Assembly: GCA_919902775.1 (NCBI GenBank) | Contig: CAKKRJ010000004.1 | Coordinates: 62,001 to 126,000 of the forward strand | Direction: 5' to 3' | Length of the DNA: 64,000 nucleotides | Origin: Burkholderiaceae bacterium | GTDB lineage: Bacteria; Pseudomonadota; Gammaproteobacteria; Burkholderiales; Burkholderiaceae_C | In this document: positions 46,679-55,829 of the stretch, piece by piece | How positions within the stretch are numbered: position 1 is the stretch's first letter | How the letters are laid out: the number at the start of each line of letters is the position of its first letter | Notes under the pieces: model-generated | The model's database searches: none | Seen by the model: only the letters and a program-made list of their open reading frames with translations | What the model was told of the DNA's origin: nothing | Program-made: the position numbers and the translations under genes

Positions 46679-47401
46679 TCAAATGGGTGCAGAAGACCCA
46701 AAGCGGCGGTCACGACCCACAAACCAGGTGATGGCCTGCCTCAGACGCGCCGGTGAAAAGTCTGGCCAGAGGTCATCGGTAAAAAACAGTTCGGCATAGG
46801 CCGCTTGCCAGAGCATGAAGTTGCTGATGCGAGATTCCCCACCCGTACGAATGAGCAGATCGACTTCGGGAGCGTAAGCCGTGCTGAGGTAAGGGGCCAA
46901 AGCTTCTTCGGTCAAGGCTTGCAGATCTTCACCAGGATGGGCCTTTTGCCAGGCTTGGGTCGCCTGAATCAGGTCCCAGCGCCCCCCGTAGTTGGCACAA
47001 ACCGTGAGGGTGATGCGGGTGTTGGACATGGTTTGTTGCTCAGCCCGGGCAATCAGTTCTTGCAGCGCAGGTGCAAAGTAACTTTTGTCTCCCACCACCT
47101 TCAAGCGCACGCCGTTGGTGTTCATGTTGTCCACTTCTTTTTGCAAGTAAGACATGAACAAACCCATGAGACTGGACACTTCTTCTTCTGGGCGTTTCCA
47201 ATTTTCTGTGCTGAAGGCAAACAGACTCAAGTGAGTCACCCCCATTTCGGCGCAGGTTTGCACAATGCTGCGCACTTGTTTAGCGCCAGCGGCGTGCCCC
47301 AGTGCGGCCGGCATGAAGCGTTTTTTGGCCCAACGGCGATTGCCATCCATGATGATGGCGATGTGTTGAGGCAATGGGTTACGGGGCTTAAGAGTAGGCA
47401 A
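46679..47401 (-). CDS. uppS: Isoprenyl transferase (undecaprenyl diphosphate synthase type)
   Basis: The 240-residue enzyme has 'HIAIIMDGNRRWAKKRFMPAALGHAAGA' (Asp at the catalytic site), 'LSLFAFSTENWKRPEEEV' and 'VDLLIRTGGESRISNFMLWQAAYAELFFTDDLWPDF'. It builds the C55 lipid carrier used for cell wall and O-antigen. It is not next to frr and cdsA as the usual copy is, so it may be a second copy serving surface polysaccharide. It lies between rfaH and rfbA on the same strand. Confidence 0.93.
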   Translation of the reverse strand: MPTLKPRNPLPQHIAIIMDGNRRWAKKRFMPAALGHAAGAKQVRSIVQTCAEMGVTHLSLFAFSTENWKRPEEEVSSLMGLFMSYLQKEVDNMNTNGVRLKVVGDKSYFAPALQELIARAEQQTMSNTRITLTVCANYGGRWDLIQATQAWQKAHPGEDLQALTEEALAPYLSTAYAPEVDLLIRTGGESRISNFMLWQAAYAELFFTDDLWPDFSPARLRQAITWFVGRDRRFGSSAPI

Positions 47402-47523
47402 GGCAATCTACTGGATAAAGTAAATGTAAATTTTAAATGTATTTTTATAAAATGGGGGGGTCTCATCCGAACGGATCTTCACATGCCTTCGCTCATTTCA
47501 CGCCAATGGTCATCCATTGAAAT

Positions 47524-48075
47524 TCAGCCGTTGGTTTCCACCTGGTGGTGCTCAAGCTGAACGACCGTCGGTCGCCCCAAAATTTCCAGCAGCACGGCGA
47601 CGCGTTTGCTGGAAACGCTTTGGATCAGGCCATCCATGCCGCCCAAGGCGGTGTGTTTCAGGCGCACGCTTTGACCGGGCCGGAGGTTGCTGAGTTCTTG
47701 CAGCGTGGCGTGGTTGCGCTCGTGCTCGACTTGACGGATGCGTTGAACAAGCTCGTCTTGCAGCAATGCAGGCTCGAAGCCGAAGCGGACGATGGTGGTG
47801 ATGCCTTTGGTGCTGCGCACCGCCGAGATGCTTTGCCCGGGCTTGCGGGGCCTGAAAAAAATATAGCGCGGGAACATGGGTTCAAACAGCGCCACCGAGC
47901 CTTGCTCGGTTTTCTTGAACTTTTTATACAGCGGTAAATAAGCCTCAAAGGCTTGCTGCTCGAGATTGGTCTGGGCGATTTGTTCTTGTCGGGGTTTGGT
48001 GTAGGCCAAGTACCAACGGTCCAATGACGAGGCTTCGCCAATGAGTTTGTCAGGGTTTGGCGGGTTCTGGATCAT
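47524..48075 (-). CDS. rfaH: RfaH/NusG-type transcription antitermination factor
   Basis: The 183-residue protein has a NusG N-terminal domain: 'WYLAYTKPRQEQIAQTNLEQQAFEAYLPLYKKFKK', 'LFEPMFPRYIFFRP' and 'IRSTKG'-like 'VRSTKGITTIVRFG'. The C-terminal half has 'LRPGQSVRLKHTALGGMDGLIQSVSSKRVAVLLEILGRPTVVQL', a KOW-type region. RfaH binds RNA polymerase at ops sites and prevents early stops in surface operons. uppS is 122 bp downstream on the same strand. Confidence 0.88.
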   Translation of the reverse strand: MIQNPPNPDKLIGEASSLDRWYLAYTKPRQEQIAQTNLEQQAFEAYLPLYKKFKKTEQGSVALFEPMFPRYIFFRPRKPGQSISAVRSTKGITTIVRFGFEPALLQDELVQRIRQVEHERNHATLQELSNLRPGQSVRLKHTALGGMDGLIQSVSSKRVAVLLEILGRPTVVQLEHHQVETNG

Positions 48076-48160
48076 TCGATATTTGTTCAGGCTGTCTCAG
48101 GGGGTATTTTAAGGGTCTCATCCCTCCCACTTCAGCTGGATGGGCATGTTGCCCAACAAA

Positions 48161-48186
48161 AAACCCCGCACATGCGGGGTTTTTTG
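48161..48186. terminator. Bidirectional terminator between hns and rfaH
   Basis: ACCCCGCA and TGCGGGGT form an 8-bp stem around CA with A-runs on the left and T-runs on the right, so it works in both directions. On the minus strand it ends the hns transcript. Confidence 0.88.
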
Positions 48187-48256
48187 TGCTCATCGGCAAG
48201 AACGAGAAGTTTCGGCCTGTTGACCAATGCCCCGTTTATGCCGTGGCCCGCGGGTT

Positions 48257-48556
48257 TCAGGCAATCACATAAGGTGCGCGGTCTTTGCCTTCAATCCACT
48301 TAGGGGCTTTGCCACGACCGGTCCAGGTTTGGCCTGTGGCGGCATCGCGGTATTTGGCAGCGACTTTGCTGGTGGCTTTGGGGGCAGCCGACTTGCCTGC
48401 GCGGCCGGGGAATACATCTTGAACAGTCAGTTCATATTCGGCCACCAGTTCGCGCACTTTGGCAACGGCGCTGGCGATTTCGCTTTGGCGGGCTTGGGCA
48501 ATGGCTTGCTCCAAAGCTTCGCGCTGGGCCAATAATTCTTTGTAGCTGGTGGTCAT
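48257..48556 (-). CDS. hns: H-NS family nucleoid-associated protein
   Basis: The 99-residue protein has an N-terminal coiled coil ('YKELLAQREALEQAIAQARQSEIASAVAKVRELV'), a basic Pro/Ala linker, and the DNA-binding domain 'KYRDAATGQTWTGRGKAPKWIEGKD' with the 'TWTGRGRxPxW' H-NS motif. It silences AT-rich, often foreign, DNA. The AT-rich upstream region suggests autoregulation. It stands alone between two transcription units. Confidence 0.95.
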   Translation of the reverse strand: MTTSYKELLAQREALEQAIAQARQSEIASAVAKVRELVAEYELTVQDVFPGRAGKSAAPKATSKVAAKYRDAATGQTWTGRGKAPKWIEGKDRAPYVIA

Positions 48557-48786
48557 GTGGAATCCTGATTAAAAATGAGAATGCCGAATATACCCGAATT
48601 TATATTCCCGGATTCATTTTTGGATATACACCGTTTTCTTTTTTCAGAGCTTTACATTTGCCATAATGATTAACGAATTTTTAATTTAAACATGACAGAA
48701 CCGACATCTGATGGGAAGTCACTCTCCAAACCACACCGGATAATGCGCCACTCAACCTGAATGATCGGTAAAAGTGTGCATGCACC

Positions 48787-50094
48787 TCAAATAGGACTGA
48801 TGGTGTCTGGCTGCGGCGTGGCGGCAACTTTGTCGATGCGACGTCCTTCAAGTTCAAGGACTTGGAAGCGCCAATCATCCAGCTCAATCATTTGGCCCTT
48901 GGCGGGCAATTGGCCCAGTGCATACATGAGCAGGCCCGCCAGGGTGTTGTAGCGGTTTTTGTCTTCAGCAGGCAGTTCCTTGATGTCCAGGCGTGCCTTG
49001 AGCTCGTTCACAGGCATCATGCCGTCAAGCAGCCAGCTGCCATCTTCATTTTGGGTGGCCCAGGCGTCGGCGTGGGTGTCGGGCTTGAGTTCGCCAGTGA
49101 TGGCTTCCAACAAGTCCAACGGGGTCAGCAGCCCCTGCACCTCACCGTATTCGTCCACCACAAAGAGCATGCGGCTGGACTGGTCGCGCATTTGTTCCAG
49201 CAGTTCCATGCCCGTCAGGGTTTCCGGCACAAAGTGGGCGGGTTGTGCATGGTTTTCAAGCGACCGTGCGTCGTTGTGCGGCAGCGCCAACAAGTGCGAG
49301 AGGCTGATCACGCCAACGATGTGGCCCAAACCGTCACGGCAAACGGGGTACCAAGAATGGTTGCCTTCGTCGCGCATCTGGTTGATACGGTCCATGGCTT
49401 GCTGTGGCATGAGGTGGGCTTCAAGCCACTGAATGTCGCTGCGAGGCGTCATCATGGAGGTGAGTGGGCGGTCGTCGAGGTGGAACACGTTGCGCACCAT
49501 CTGGTGTTCGTGCTCTTCGATGAGTCCGGCATCGACACCTTCCACCAGGCTGGCTGTGATTTCCTCTTCGGTCACGGCGCGGCTGCCTTTGCTGTCAATG
49601 CGCATGAGCTTCAGCATGCCCTGGGTGGACAGCGAGAGCAGTTTGACAAAGGGCCCTGCCGCTTTGGCCAGCCAGGCCATGGGGCGTGCCACCAGGCGGG
49701 CCACGGCTTCGGGGTAAAGCTGACCGATGCGTTTGGGCACCAGTTCACCAAAGATGATGGTGGTGAAGGTGATGAGGGTAACGACGATGGCCGTGGCTGA
49801 AATGCTGGCCACCGCTTCGGTCAAGCCCCATTGCATGAGTTGCAAGGCCAAACCTGCGCTGAAAGCAGCCTCGCCCACAATGCCGTTGAGCACACCAATG
49901 GAGGTGATGCCCACTTGCACGGTGGACAAAAACTGGGTGGGTTCTTCGAGCAGTTTGAGCGCGGCGTGCGCACCTTTGTCCCCGGCCTCTTCCATGGCCG
50001 CGAGGCGTGCCTTGCGACTGGACGCCAGCGCCAACTCTGACATGGCAAACACCCCGTTGAGCAGAGTGAGGAACGCGATCAATAAAAAATCCAT
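48787..50094 (-). CDS. CorC/HlyC-type membrane protein (hemolysin family, CNNM + CBS)
   Basis: The 435-residue protein starts with a DUF21/CNNM domain with four hydrophobic segments ('MDFLLIAFLTLLNGVFAMSELALAS', 'VVTLITFTTIIFGELVPKRIG'). Two CBS domains follow around residues 220-345 ('MTPRSDIQWL', 'LVGVISL'-like 'IVGVISLSHLLAL', 'FVVDEYGEVQGLLTPLDLLEAITGEL'), then a CorC_HlyC C-terminal domain. The family affects magnesium or cobalt efflux. Monocistronic. Mark of 'haemolysin' in databases is historical. Confidence 0.93.
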   Translation of the reverse strand: MDFLLIAFLTLLNGVFAMSELALASSRKARLAAMEEAGDKGAHAALKLLEEPTQFLSTVQVGITSIGVLNGIVGEAAFSAGLALQLMQWGLTEAVASISATAIVVTLITFTTIIFGELVPKRIGQLYPEAVARLVARPMAWLAKAAGPFVKLLSLSTQGMLKLMRIDSKGSRAVTEEEITASLVEGVDAGLIEEHEHQMVRNVFHLDDRPLTSMMTPRSDIQWLEAHLMPQQAMDRINQMRDEGNHSWYPVCRDGLGHIVGVISLSHLLALPHNDARSLENHAQPAHFVPETLTGMELLEQMRDQSSRMLFVVDEYGEVQGLLTPLDLLEAITGELKPDTHADAWATQNEDGSWLLDGMMPVNELKARLDIKELPAEDKNRYNTLAGLLMYALGQLPAKGQMIELDDWRFQVLELEGRRIDKVAATPQPDTISPI

Positions 50095-50186
50095 AACCGC
50101 ATTGTGCCAAGAGTCGCGCTGCGCCCGGCAGCCGAAAGCGCAACCGGGGGTGAGGCGATTTGGGACAATGCGCCCAAGAGGTGCTT

Positions 50187-51014
50187 ATGTCTGTTTATTG
50201 GGTCGGTGATGTGCAAGGTTGCGACGCGCCTTTGGGACGGTTGTTGGGCGAGGTTGATTTCTCCCCGAGCCGGGACACGTTGTACGTTTTAGGCGATCTG
50301 GTCAACCGGGGGCCTGCTTCTGAACAAGTGTTGCGCCGATTGATGGCGATGGGCAACGCTGTCCAGTGTGTGCTGGGCAACCACGACCTGCATTTGCTGG
50401 CCGTGGCCGCTGGGGCGGGGCGGCTCAAACCCATGGACACCTTGGATGGCATCTTGCACGCCAGTGACCGCGCTGCCCTGCTGGACTGGCTGCGGCACCA
50501 ACGCATGGCACTGTGGGGCCATGGCGTGTTGATGGTGCACGCGGGGGTGCTGCCCTCCTGGTCGGTCACGCAAACCCTGGCGTTGGCGGGCGAAGTGGAG
50601 TCGGTTTTGCGCGGGCCGGATTTGAACGATTTTTTGCACCAGATGTACGGCAACGAGCCTGCGGCATGGCGCGACGATTTGACAGGTGTGGCCCGATGGC
50701 GCGTGGTGGTGAATGCGCTAACGCGCTTGCGCTTTTGTTCTGCCGCGGGGGTGATGGAGTTTGCCTCCAAAGAAGGGGCCGGTACAGCGCCAGCGGGTTT
50801 CATGCCGTGGTTTGATGTGCCAGGCAGACAGACGGCTGACGTGACCGTGGCCTTTGGCCATTGGTCCACTTTGGGGCCCTTGCAGCGCACGGACGTGTGG
50901 GCACTGGACACGGGCTGCGTGTGGGGCGGCTGCCTGAGTGCGATGCGGCTGAGCCCGGATGGGCAGCGCGAATTGATTCAGGTGAAGTGCGAACAGGCGC
51001 AAAGGCCAGGTTAA
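50187..51014 (+). CDS. apaH: Symmetrical bis(5'-nucleosyl)-tetraphosphatase ApaH
   Basis: The 275-residue metallophosphatase has 'VYWVGDVQGCDAPL', 'YVLGDLVNRGPAS', 'AVQCVLGNHDLHLLAVA' and 'MVHAGVLPSWS', all metal-binding motifs of the ApaH group. It splits Ap4A to two ADP and removes Np4 caps from RNA. ATG at 50187 fits the family start. It is divergent from the CorC gene with about 90 bp between and convergent with the Smr gene. Confidence 0.96.
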   Translation: MSVYWVGDVQGCDAPLGRLLGEVDFSPSRDTLYVLGDLVNRGPASEQVLRRLMAMGNAVQCVLGNHDLHLLAVAAGAGRLKPMDTLDGILHASDRAALLDWLRHQRMALWGHGVLMVHAGVLPSWSVTQTLALAGEVESVLRGPDLNDFLHQMYGNEPAAWRDDLTGVARWRVVVNALTRLRFCSAAGVMEFASKEGAGTAPAGFMPWFDVPGRQTADVTVAFGHWSTLGPLQRTDVWALDTGCVWGGCLSAMRLSPDGQRELIQVKCEQAQRPG

Positions 51015-51040
51015 GCGTTCGCAGCGTCGCCGCAGCGCCT

Positions 51041-51697
51041 TCAGTTGCCGGGTTTGAGCAGCACCACCAAAGCCCCTGCGCCGCCCTCTGCGGGTTTGGC
51101 CTGCACGAAAGCCATGACCTGGTTTTTCTGGATCAGCCAGCTGTGAACCTTGGATTTAAGAACCGGGGTTTTGCCCGGCGATCCCAGGCCCTTGCCGTGC
51201 ACCACACGCAGGCAACGCAAACCTTGGCGGTGGGCGTTGCGGATGAATTCGGCCAGCGCCAGGCGGGCTTCGTCGCTGCGCAAGCCATGCAGGTCGATTT
51301 CACGTTGGATAGACCAACCGCCTTTGCGCAGTTTCTGAGTCACGTCGATGCCGATGCCCGGACGCCGAAAGCTCAAAGCCTCATCGGTGTCGAGCAAGGT
51401 GCTCACATCAAACCCGTCGCTCAAGGCATCGCGCAAAACGGCTTCTTCATCTTTTTGACGCTGCACGGCGACGGGGGCCGGAGCGGGTGGGCTGATGCGG
51501 GCCTGGTCATGCAGCGGCAGGCGCTGAACCACCCCCACCGCGCGGGCAAACAGGTTGGACTCGGCTTCGCGCTGACGCGCGGCGGCCAGGCGCGCAGCCT
51601 CTTCGGCCTGCGCTTTCTGGTGAGCGGCGGCCAGCTTTTTCTGCACCTGCTTGAGGTCCTGAAGAGAATTGATTTTCACCTGCTGATCGTGCCACAA
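51041..51697 (-). CDS. Smr/MutS2-domain nuclease
   Basis: The 218-residue protein has an N-terminal charged coiled coil ('LQDLKQVQKKLAAAHQKAQAEEAARL') and a C-terminal Smr domain: 'EIDLHGLRSDEARLALAEFIRNAHRQGLRCLRVVHGKGLGSPGKTPVLKSKVHSWL', with D-L-H-G and 'HGKG'. Smr domains cut DNA or RNA. The E. coli counterpart YdaL/SmrB is linked to ribosome rescue. GTG at 51679 is an alternative start. It is 33 bp downstream of the truncated haemoglobin gene. Confidence 0.9.
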   Translation of the reverse strand: MWHDQQVKINSLQDLKQVQKKLAAAHQKAQAEEAARLAAARQREAESNLFARAVGVVQRLPLHDQARISPPAPAPVAVQRQKDEEAVLRDALSDGFDVSTLLDTDEALSFRRPGIGIDVTQKLRKGGWSIQREIDLHGLRSDEARLALAEFIRNAHRQGLRCLRVVHGKGLGSPGKTPVLKSKVHSWLIQKNQVMAFVQAKPAEGGAGALVVLLKPGN

Positions 51698-51730
51698 AAG
51701 CCTGGGGGGTAGCGGGCGCGGCTTGGACGA

Positions 51731-52135
51731 TCAGCCGCCCTGGTTGCGCATCCAGTCGGCGGTTTTGAAAAAGCTGGCACCCAGCCGTTCGCGCAGCACA
51801 GGGTCAACCTGGGTCTCTTGCATGGCCTGGTCCATGCAAGCGAGCCACTGGTCGCGCTCAAGAATGCCAATCGCAAACGGCATGTGGCGCATGCGCAGGC
51901 GCGGGTGGCCAAAGCGTTCGGTGTAGTGCTCGGGGCCGCCCAGCCAGCCACACAGGAACCAAAACAACTTGTCACGTGCGTCTTGCAAACTGCTGCCGTG
52001 AACGGCACGCAGTTCTTTGTAGTCGGGCTCCAGGTCCATGAGGTCGTAAAAGCGCTCCGCCAAGGCCTTGACGCGGGCTTCTCCACCGATCCACTCAAAC
52101 GGGCTGTCAAACGGGGGCTTGTCTTCAATTTGCAT
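51731..52135 (-). CDS. Group II truncated haemoglobin
   Basis: The 134-residue protein has 'GGEARVKALAERFYDLMD', 'FWFLCGWLGGPEHYTERFGHPRLRMRHMPFAIG' with the proximal His region ('HPRLRMRH') and 'WLACMDQAM', the typical trHbII tryptophan segment. Members bind oxygen or nitric oxide and help in detoxification. It lies between the FtsX-type permease and the Smr gene on the same strand. Confidence 0.92.
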   Translation of the reverse strand: MQIEDKPPFDSPFEWIGGEARVKALAERFYDLMDLEPDYKELRAVHGSSLQDARDKLFWFLCGWLGGPEHYTERFGHPRLRMRHMPFAIGILERDQWLACMDQAMQETQVDPVLRERLGASFFKTADWMRNQGG

Positions 52136-52163
52136 AGGCGTGTATTGTGCCGACCGGCCGGCC

Positions 52164-54683
52164 TTACTCTGCGGCTTGCCGCAAGGTTTGCATGACGGGC
52201 TGCCGCAATACGCCAGACAGGCTCAAGCTGCCGGCGGTCCAGGCCAACACAGCACCCAGCGCGCCACCGGCCAGGGGTGCCCACAGCGGAGGTTGCCACG
52301 CAAATTCAAACGCGTAGCGGGCCAGCGCCCAGCCCACCACCAAGGCCATGCTGCTGGCCATGCAACCGGCCAGCCAACCCAGGCCCAGCAGCTCGGTGCG
52401 TTGCACCTGGGCCAACAAGGCGCGCCCTGCCCCGAGCGCCCGCATGATGGCATATTCGCGCTCACGCGCTTGCCGGCTCGCCCCCACGGCAGCCAACAGC
52501 ACCATCAGGCCCGCGGCCACGGTGAAGGCAAACAGATACTCCACCGCCCGGATCACCTGGTCCATCACGCGCTGCACCTGGGCCAAGGTGCTGCGCATGT
52601 CCACGCTGGTGATGTTGGGAAACTGGTTCACCAGCGCGTTGTCAAAACCAGCCGGGCCTGGTGGTGAGCGAAAAGCGGCCATGTAGGTCATGGGCAAGTC
52701 GGGCATTTGCGAGACCGGGAACATCATGAAGAAATTGGCACGCATGGAAGTCCAGTCCACTTTGCGCAGACTGGTGATGCGGGCCTCGCGGACCTGGCCG
52801 GCAATGTCAAAGCGCAACTGGTCCCCCAGCTGCAGCCCCAGGGTGTCGGCAATGCCCTGCTCCACGCTCACCCCGTCCGCCTCTTCCGCCACCCAGCGAC
52901 CTGCCGTCAAGGGGTTGTGGGCTGGCAATGTCGCCGAGTGCGACAAGTTGATTTCGCGGTCAATCAGGCGTTTGGCGCGTTCGGCTTCAAAGTCGGACGC
53001 GCCGACCTCGCGGCCATTGATGGCCACCAGACGGCCCCGAATCATGGGAAACCAGTCGGGCGATTGCACACCCGCCTTGGCCAGGTGCGCCAAAAAGTCG
53101 GTGGCCTGCTCGGGCTGCACGTTGATGACAAACCGGTCTGGCGCGTTGGCAGGCGTGGCCTGGCGCCAACTGGCAATCAGGTCGGTGCGCAGCAGCACCA
53201 ACAGCGCCAGGGCCAACAAGCCCACCGACAAGGCACTGACCTGCACCACGGCAAACACCGGCCGTGCCGCCACCTGCCGCGTGGCCAGGCGCAGCCAGCG
53301 CGGGGCTTTCTCATCCGGCACGGTGCGCCGAAGCAGCCACAAGGCGGCGGCCGCAAAGCCGGCAAACACCGCCAAGGCCAGCGCAAAACCGCCCACCGTG
53401 ATCAGCCCCAAGGTCAGGTTGCGGCTGACCATCAGCAAGGTCAGCGCGAAACCCAGCAAGCCCATGACCAGCACCAGGCCCGAGCGCACTTGCAAATTGC
53501 CCAGATCGCGCCGGATGACGCGCAATGGCGGCACCTGCGCCAGTTGCAGCACAGGCGGTAAACCGAAAGCCACCAGCAGTGTCAGGCCCATGGCCATGCC
53601 CATCAATGCGGGTTGCACGGTGGCCGCGGGCAATTGCGTGTCTACCAAACCGGCCAACAGCCACACAAACCCCAGATGCACGGCATAGCCCGCCAGCACG
53701 CCCAAGGCACTGGCCAGCAAGCCCGCACCCAGAAACTCCAAGCCATAACTCAAGGTGAGTGTGCGCTGACTCTGCCCCAAAACGCAGAGCAAGGCACAGG
53801 CATCCAGTTGTCGCTCGGCAAAACTGCGCGCAGCCAAGGCCACGGCCACGGCGCAAAGCAAGGCCGCCAGCAGGGCCACCAAGTTCAAAAATTGCGCAGC
53901 CCGGTCCAGCGTTTGGCGCATTTCAGGGCGGCCACTGTCCAGCGACTCGATCTGCACACCACGCGCATGCGAGCGCTCCACCTCGGGCCGGGCCCATTGC
54001 ACAAAGCGTTCGGTTGCTGCGGCATCGCCTGCCACCGCCATGCGCCAGGTCACCCGGCTGGCCGGTTGCACCAGACCGGTGGAGGGCAAATCCATGGCAT
54101 TGATCATGACGCGGGGGGCAAAAGTCATGAAGCCTGCGCCCCGGTCGGGTTCGCGCTCAATGACCGCCGAAATGCGCAAACTGCGTTCGCCCAGACCCAG
54201 CATTTGCCCGGTTTGCAGGTTCAGGTTGTCCAGCAACGCCGGGTCCACCCAGACTTCGCCGGCAAGAGGAATCGACGATGCCCCCGCCGTGGGCGATGCC
54301 ACCAGTTGGCCACGCAAGGGGTAACCGGGCTCCACCGCCTTCAAAGCCACCAAACGGCTGGCTCCCCCCTGTTCAGCCAGCGCGCGGGCCATGGTCGGAA
54401 ACGTCACATTGGTGTTGCTTTGCAAGCCGAGACTGCGGGCCTGCTGCACAAATGGCGCCGGGGTGTTTTGGTCACTGACAACGACGGCATCACCGCCGAG
54501 CAACTGGCGGGCATCGCGCCACAAACCCGACTGCATGCGGTCGGCCAAAAACCCGACCGCGCTGAGCGCGGCCACCGCCAAAGCGACCGATAGCATGAGC
54601 AGCCGCAGTTCGCCCGCACGCAAATCGCGCCACAAATTGCGCGCCCCCAGCCGCAGGCCGTGCATCCATCCTTGTTGGTTCAT
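52164..54683 (-). CDS. ybbP: Large FtsX-family ABC transporter permease (YbbP type)
   Basis: The 839-residue protein has two FtsX domains with periplasmic segments. Hydrophobic segments occur near residues 30-50, 255-290, 300-345, 390-450 and 690-820, and 'RQAREREYAIMRALGAG' is the cytoplasmic coupling helix. The family (YbbP/ LolC-like) works with an ATPase such as YbbA, whose gene is normally adjacent but is not here. Transport or toxin-related function is unknown. It is downstream of fdhD by about 180 bp on the same strand. Confidence 0.88.
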   Translation of the reverse strand: MNQQGWMHGLRLGARNLWRDLRAGELRLLMLSVALAVAALSAVGFLADRMQSGLWRDARQLLGGDAVVVSDQNTPAPFVQQARSLGLQSNTNVTFPTMARALAEQGGASRLVALKAVEPGYPLRGQLVASPTAGASSIPLAGEVWVDPALLDNLNLQTGQMLGLGERSLRISAVIEREPDRGAGFMTFAPRVMINAMDLPSTGLVQPASRVTWRMAVAGDAAATERFVQWARPEVERSHARGVQIESLDSGRPEMRQTLDRAAQFLNLVALLAALLCAVAVALAARSFAERQLDACALLCVLGQSQRTLTLSYGLEFLGAGLLASALGVLAGYAVHLGFVWLLAGLVDTQLPAATVQPALMGMAMGLTLLVAFGLPPVLQLAQVPPLRVIRRDLGNLQVRSGLVLVMGLLGFALTLLMVSRNLTLGLITVGGFALALAVFAGFAAAALWLLRRTVPDEKAPRWLRLATRQVAARPVFAVVQVSALSVGLLALALLVLLRTDLIASWRQATPANAPDRFVINVQPEQATDFLAHLAKAGVQSPDWFPMIRGRLVAINGREVGASDFEAERAKRLIDREINLSHSATLPAHNPLTAGRWVAEEADGVSVEQGIADTLGLQLGDQLRFDIAGQVREARITSLRKVDWTSMRANFFMMFPVSQMPDLPMTYMAAFRSPPGPAGFDNALVNQFPNITSVDMRSTLAQVQRVMDQVIRAVEYLFAFTVAAGLMVLLAAVGASRQAREREYAIMRALGAGRALLAQVQRTELLGLGWLAGCMASSMALVVGWALARYAFEFAWQPPLWAPLAGGALGAVLAWTAGSLSLSGVLRQPVMQTLRQAAE

Positions 54684-54862
54684 GCCGCTACCTTACCGCA
54701 CAACAGATTCACGGCGGGGGCACAAGGCATTGGCGACAGAGGTCAAGCGGGGTGGCTGAAACGTCCTTTGGGCGAGGGGCGGCCTCTGATCAAGAAACGG
54801 CGCCAGCAATGCAGGCCTTGAGTAAGCCCTGAGAGGACCTTGAGTGGGCCTGCAGATGGTCT

Positions 54863-55759
54863 TCAGTGGGCCGTCAGTTCGGGTTGCCAGACCAGGCGCT
54901 CGGGGGCGCTGAAGCACAAAAAGCGTTTGTTGGTGGCGCGGCCAATGGCGCACAGGCCCAGGCGCTTGGCCACATCCAGGCCCATTTGCGTGATGCCGCT
55001 GCGGGACACGACCACGGGCACGCCCATTTGGGCCGACTTGATGACCATCTCGCTGGTCAGGCGACCCGTGGTGTAGAACACCTTGTCCTGCCCACTCACA
55101 TCGTTCAGCCACATCCAGCCGGCAATGGTGTCCACGGCGTTGTGGCGGCCCACGTCTTCGACGAACATGCGCATTTGCTCGCCTTGAAACAGCGCACAAC
55201 CATGGACCGAGCCCGACGATTTGTAAGTGGTTTCTTGCAAACGAATGGCATTGACCAAGCCAAGCAACTGGCCTTGCGTGATCTGGGCGGCCGGCAATTG
55301 GATGTCGTCGATGTGGGCCATCAGGTCGCCAAACACGCTGCCCTGACCACAGCCGGTGGTCACCACCCGGTCGGCACTGCGCTGCACCACCACATCCGAA
55401 TCCGGGCGGGTTTTCACGGCGGCCACCCCAGGCTCGCCCACCTCGCCTTCACCCAGGGTCCAGTCCACGGTGATCGATTCGATCTGGTCCACCGAGTCGA
55501 TCAAGCGCTGGTTGCGCAGAAAACCCAGCACCAACCATTCGGGTTCGGCCCCCAAGGTCATCAGGGTCACCAGCTCTTTTTTGTCCAGATAAATGGTGAG
55601 CGCCCGCTCAGCGGGAATTTGCGCCTCCGATGTTTCACCCAACTCATTGCGCACAGACACCGTGCGCGTGAGCGGCGCACGGGCACGGGTGATGTGGGGC
55701 TTGCGCGGGGCCAAGACGGCGACAGGGGTGGCGACAGGGGCGTTCAAAACGACAGACAT
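54863..55759 (-). CDS. fdhD: Formate dehydrogenase accessory sulfurtransferase FdhD
   Basis: The 298-residue protein passes sulphur to the molybdenum cofactor of formate dehydrogenase. It has 'IYLDKKELVTLMTLGAEPEWLVLGFLRNQRLI', 'VVTTGCGQGSVFGDL' and 'FQGEQMRMFVEDVGRHNAVDTIAGW', plus 'VSRSGITQMGLDVAKRLGLCAIGRATNKRFLCFS'. The loop has a single Cys rather than the C-x2-C of E. coli; this form is usual in this group. It is 70 bp downstream of the small exported protein gene at the end of the FDH operon. Confidence 0.95.
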   Translation of the reverse strand: MSVVLNAPVATPVAVLAPRKPHITRARAPLTRTVSVRNELGETSEAQIPAERALTIYLDKKELVTLMTLGAEPEWLVLGFLRNQRLIDSVDQIESITVDWTLGEGEVGEPGVAAVKTRPDSDVVVQRSADRVVTTGCGQGSVFGDLMAHIDDIQLPAAQITQGQLLGLVNAIRLQETTYKSSGSVHGCALFQGEQMRMFVEDVGRHNAVDTIAGWMWLNDVSGQDKVFYTTGRLTSEMVIKSAQMGVPVVVSRSGITQMGLDVAKRLGLCAIGRATNKRFLCFSAPERLVWQPELTAH

Positions 55760-55829
55760 GGCGTGAGCCTAAGGTAAAAATCCCCCGCCGTTGCCGACGG
55801 GGGATTTTCAGTGAAGAACAAAAAAGAGA

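Noticed and set aside
47454..47460. Run of seven G as a phase-variation tract
   Set aside because: It lies between genes, not in a reading frame or between clear promoter boxes.
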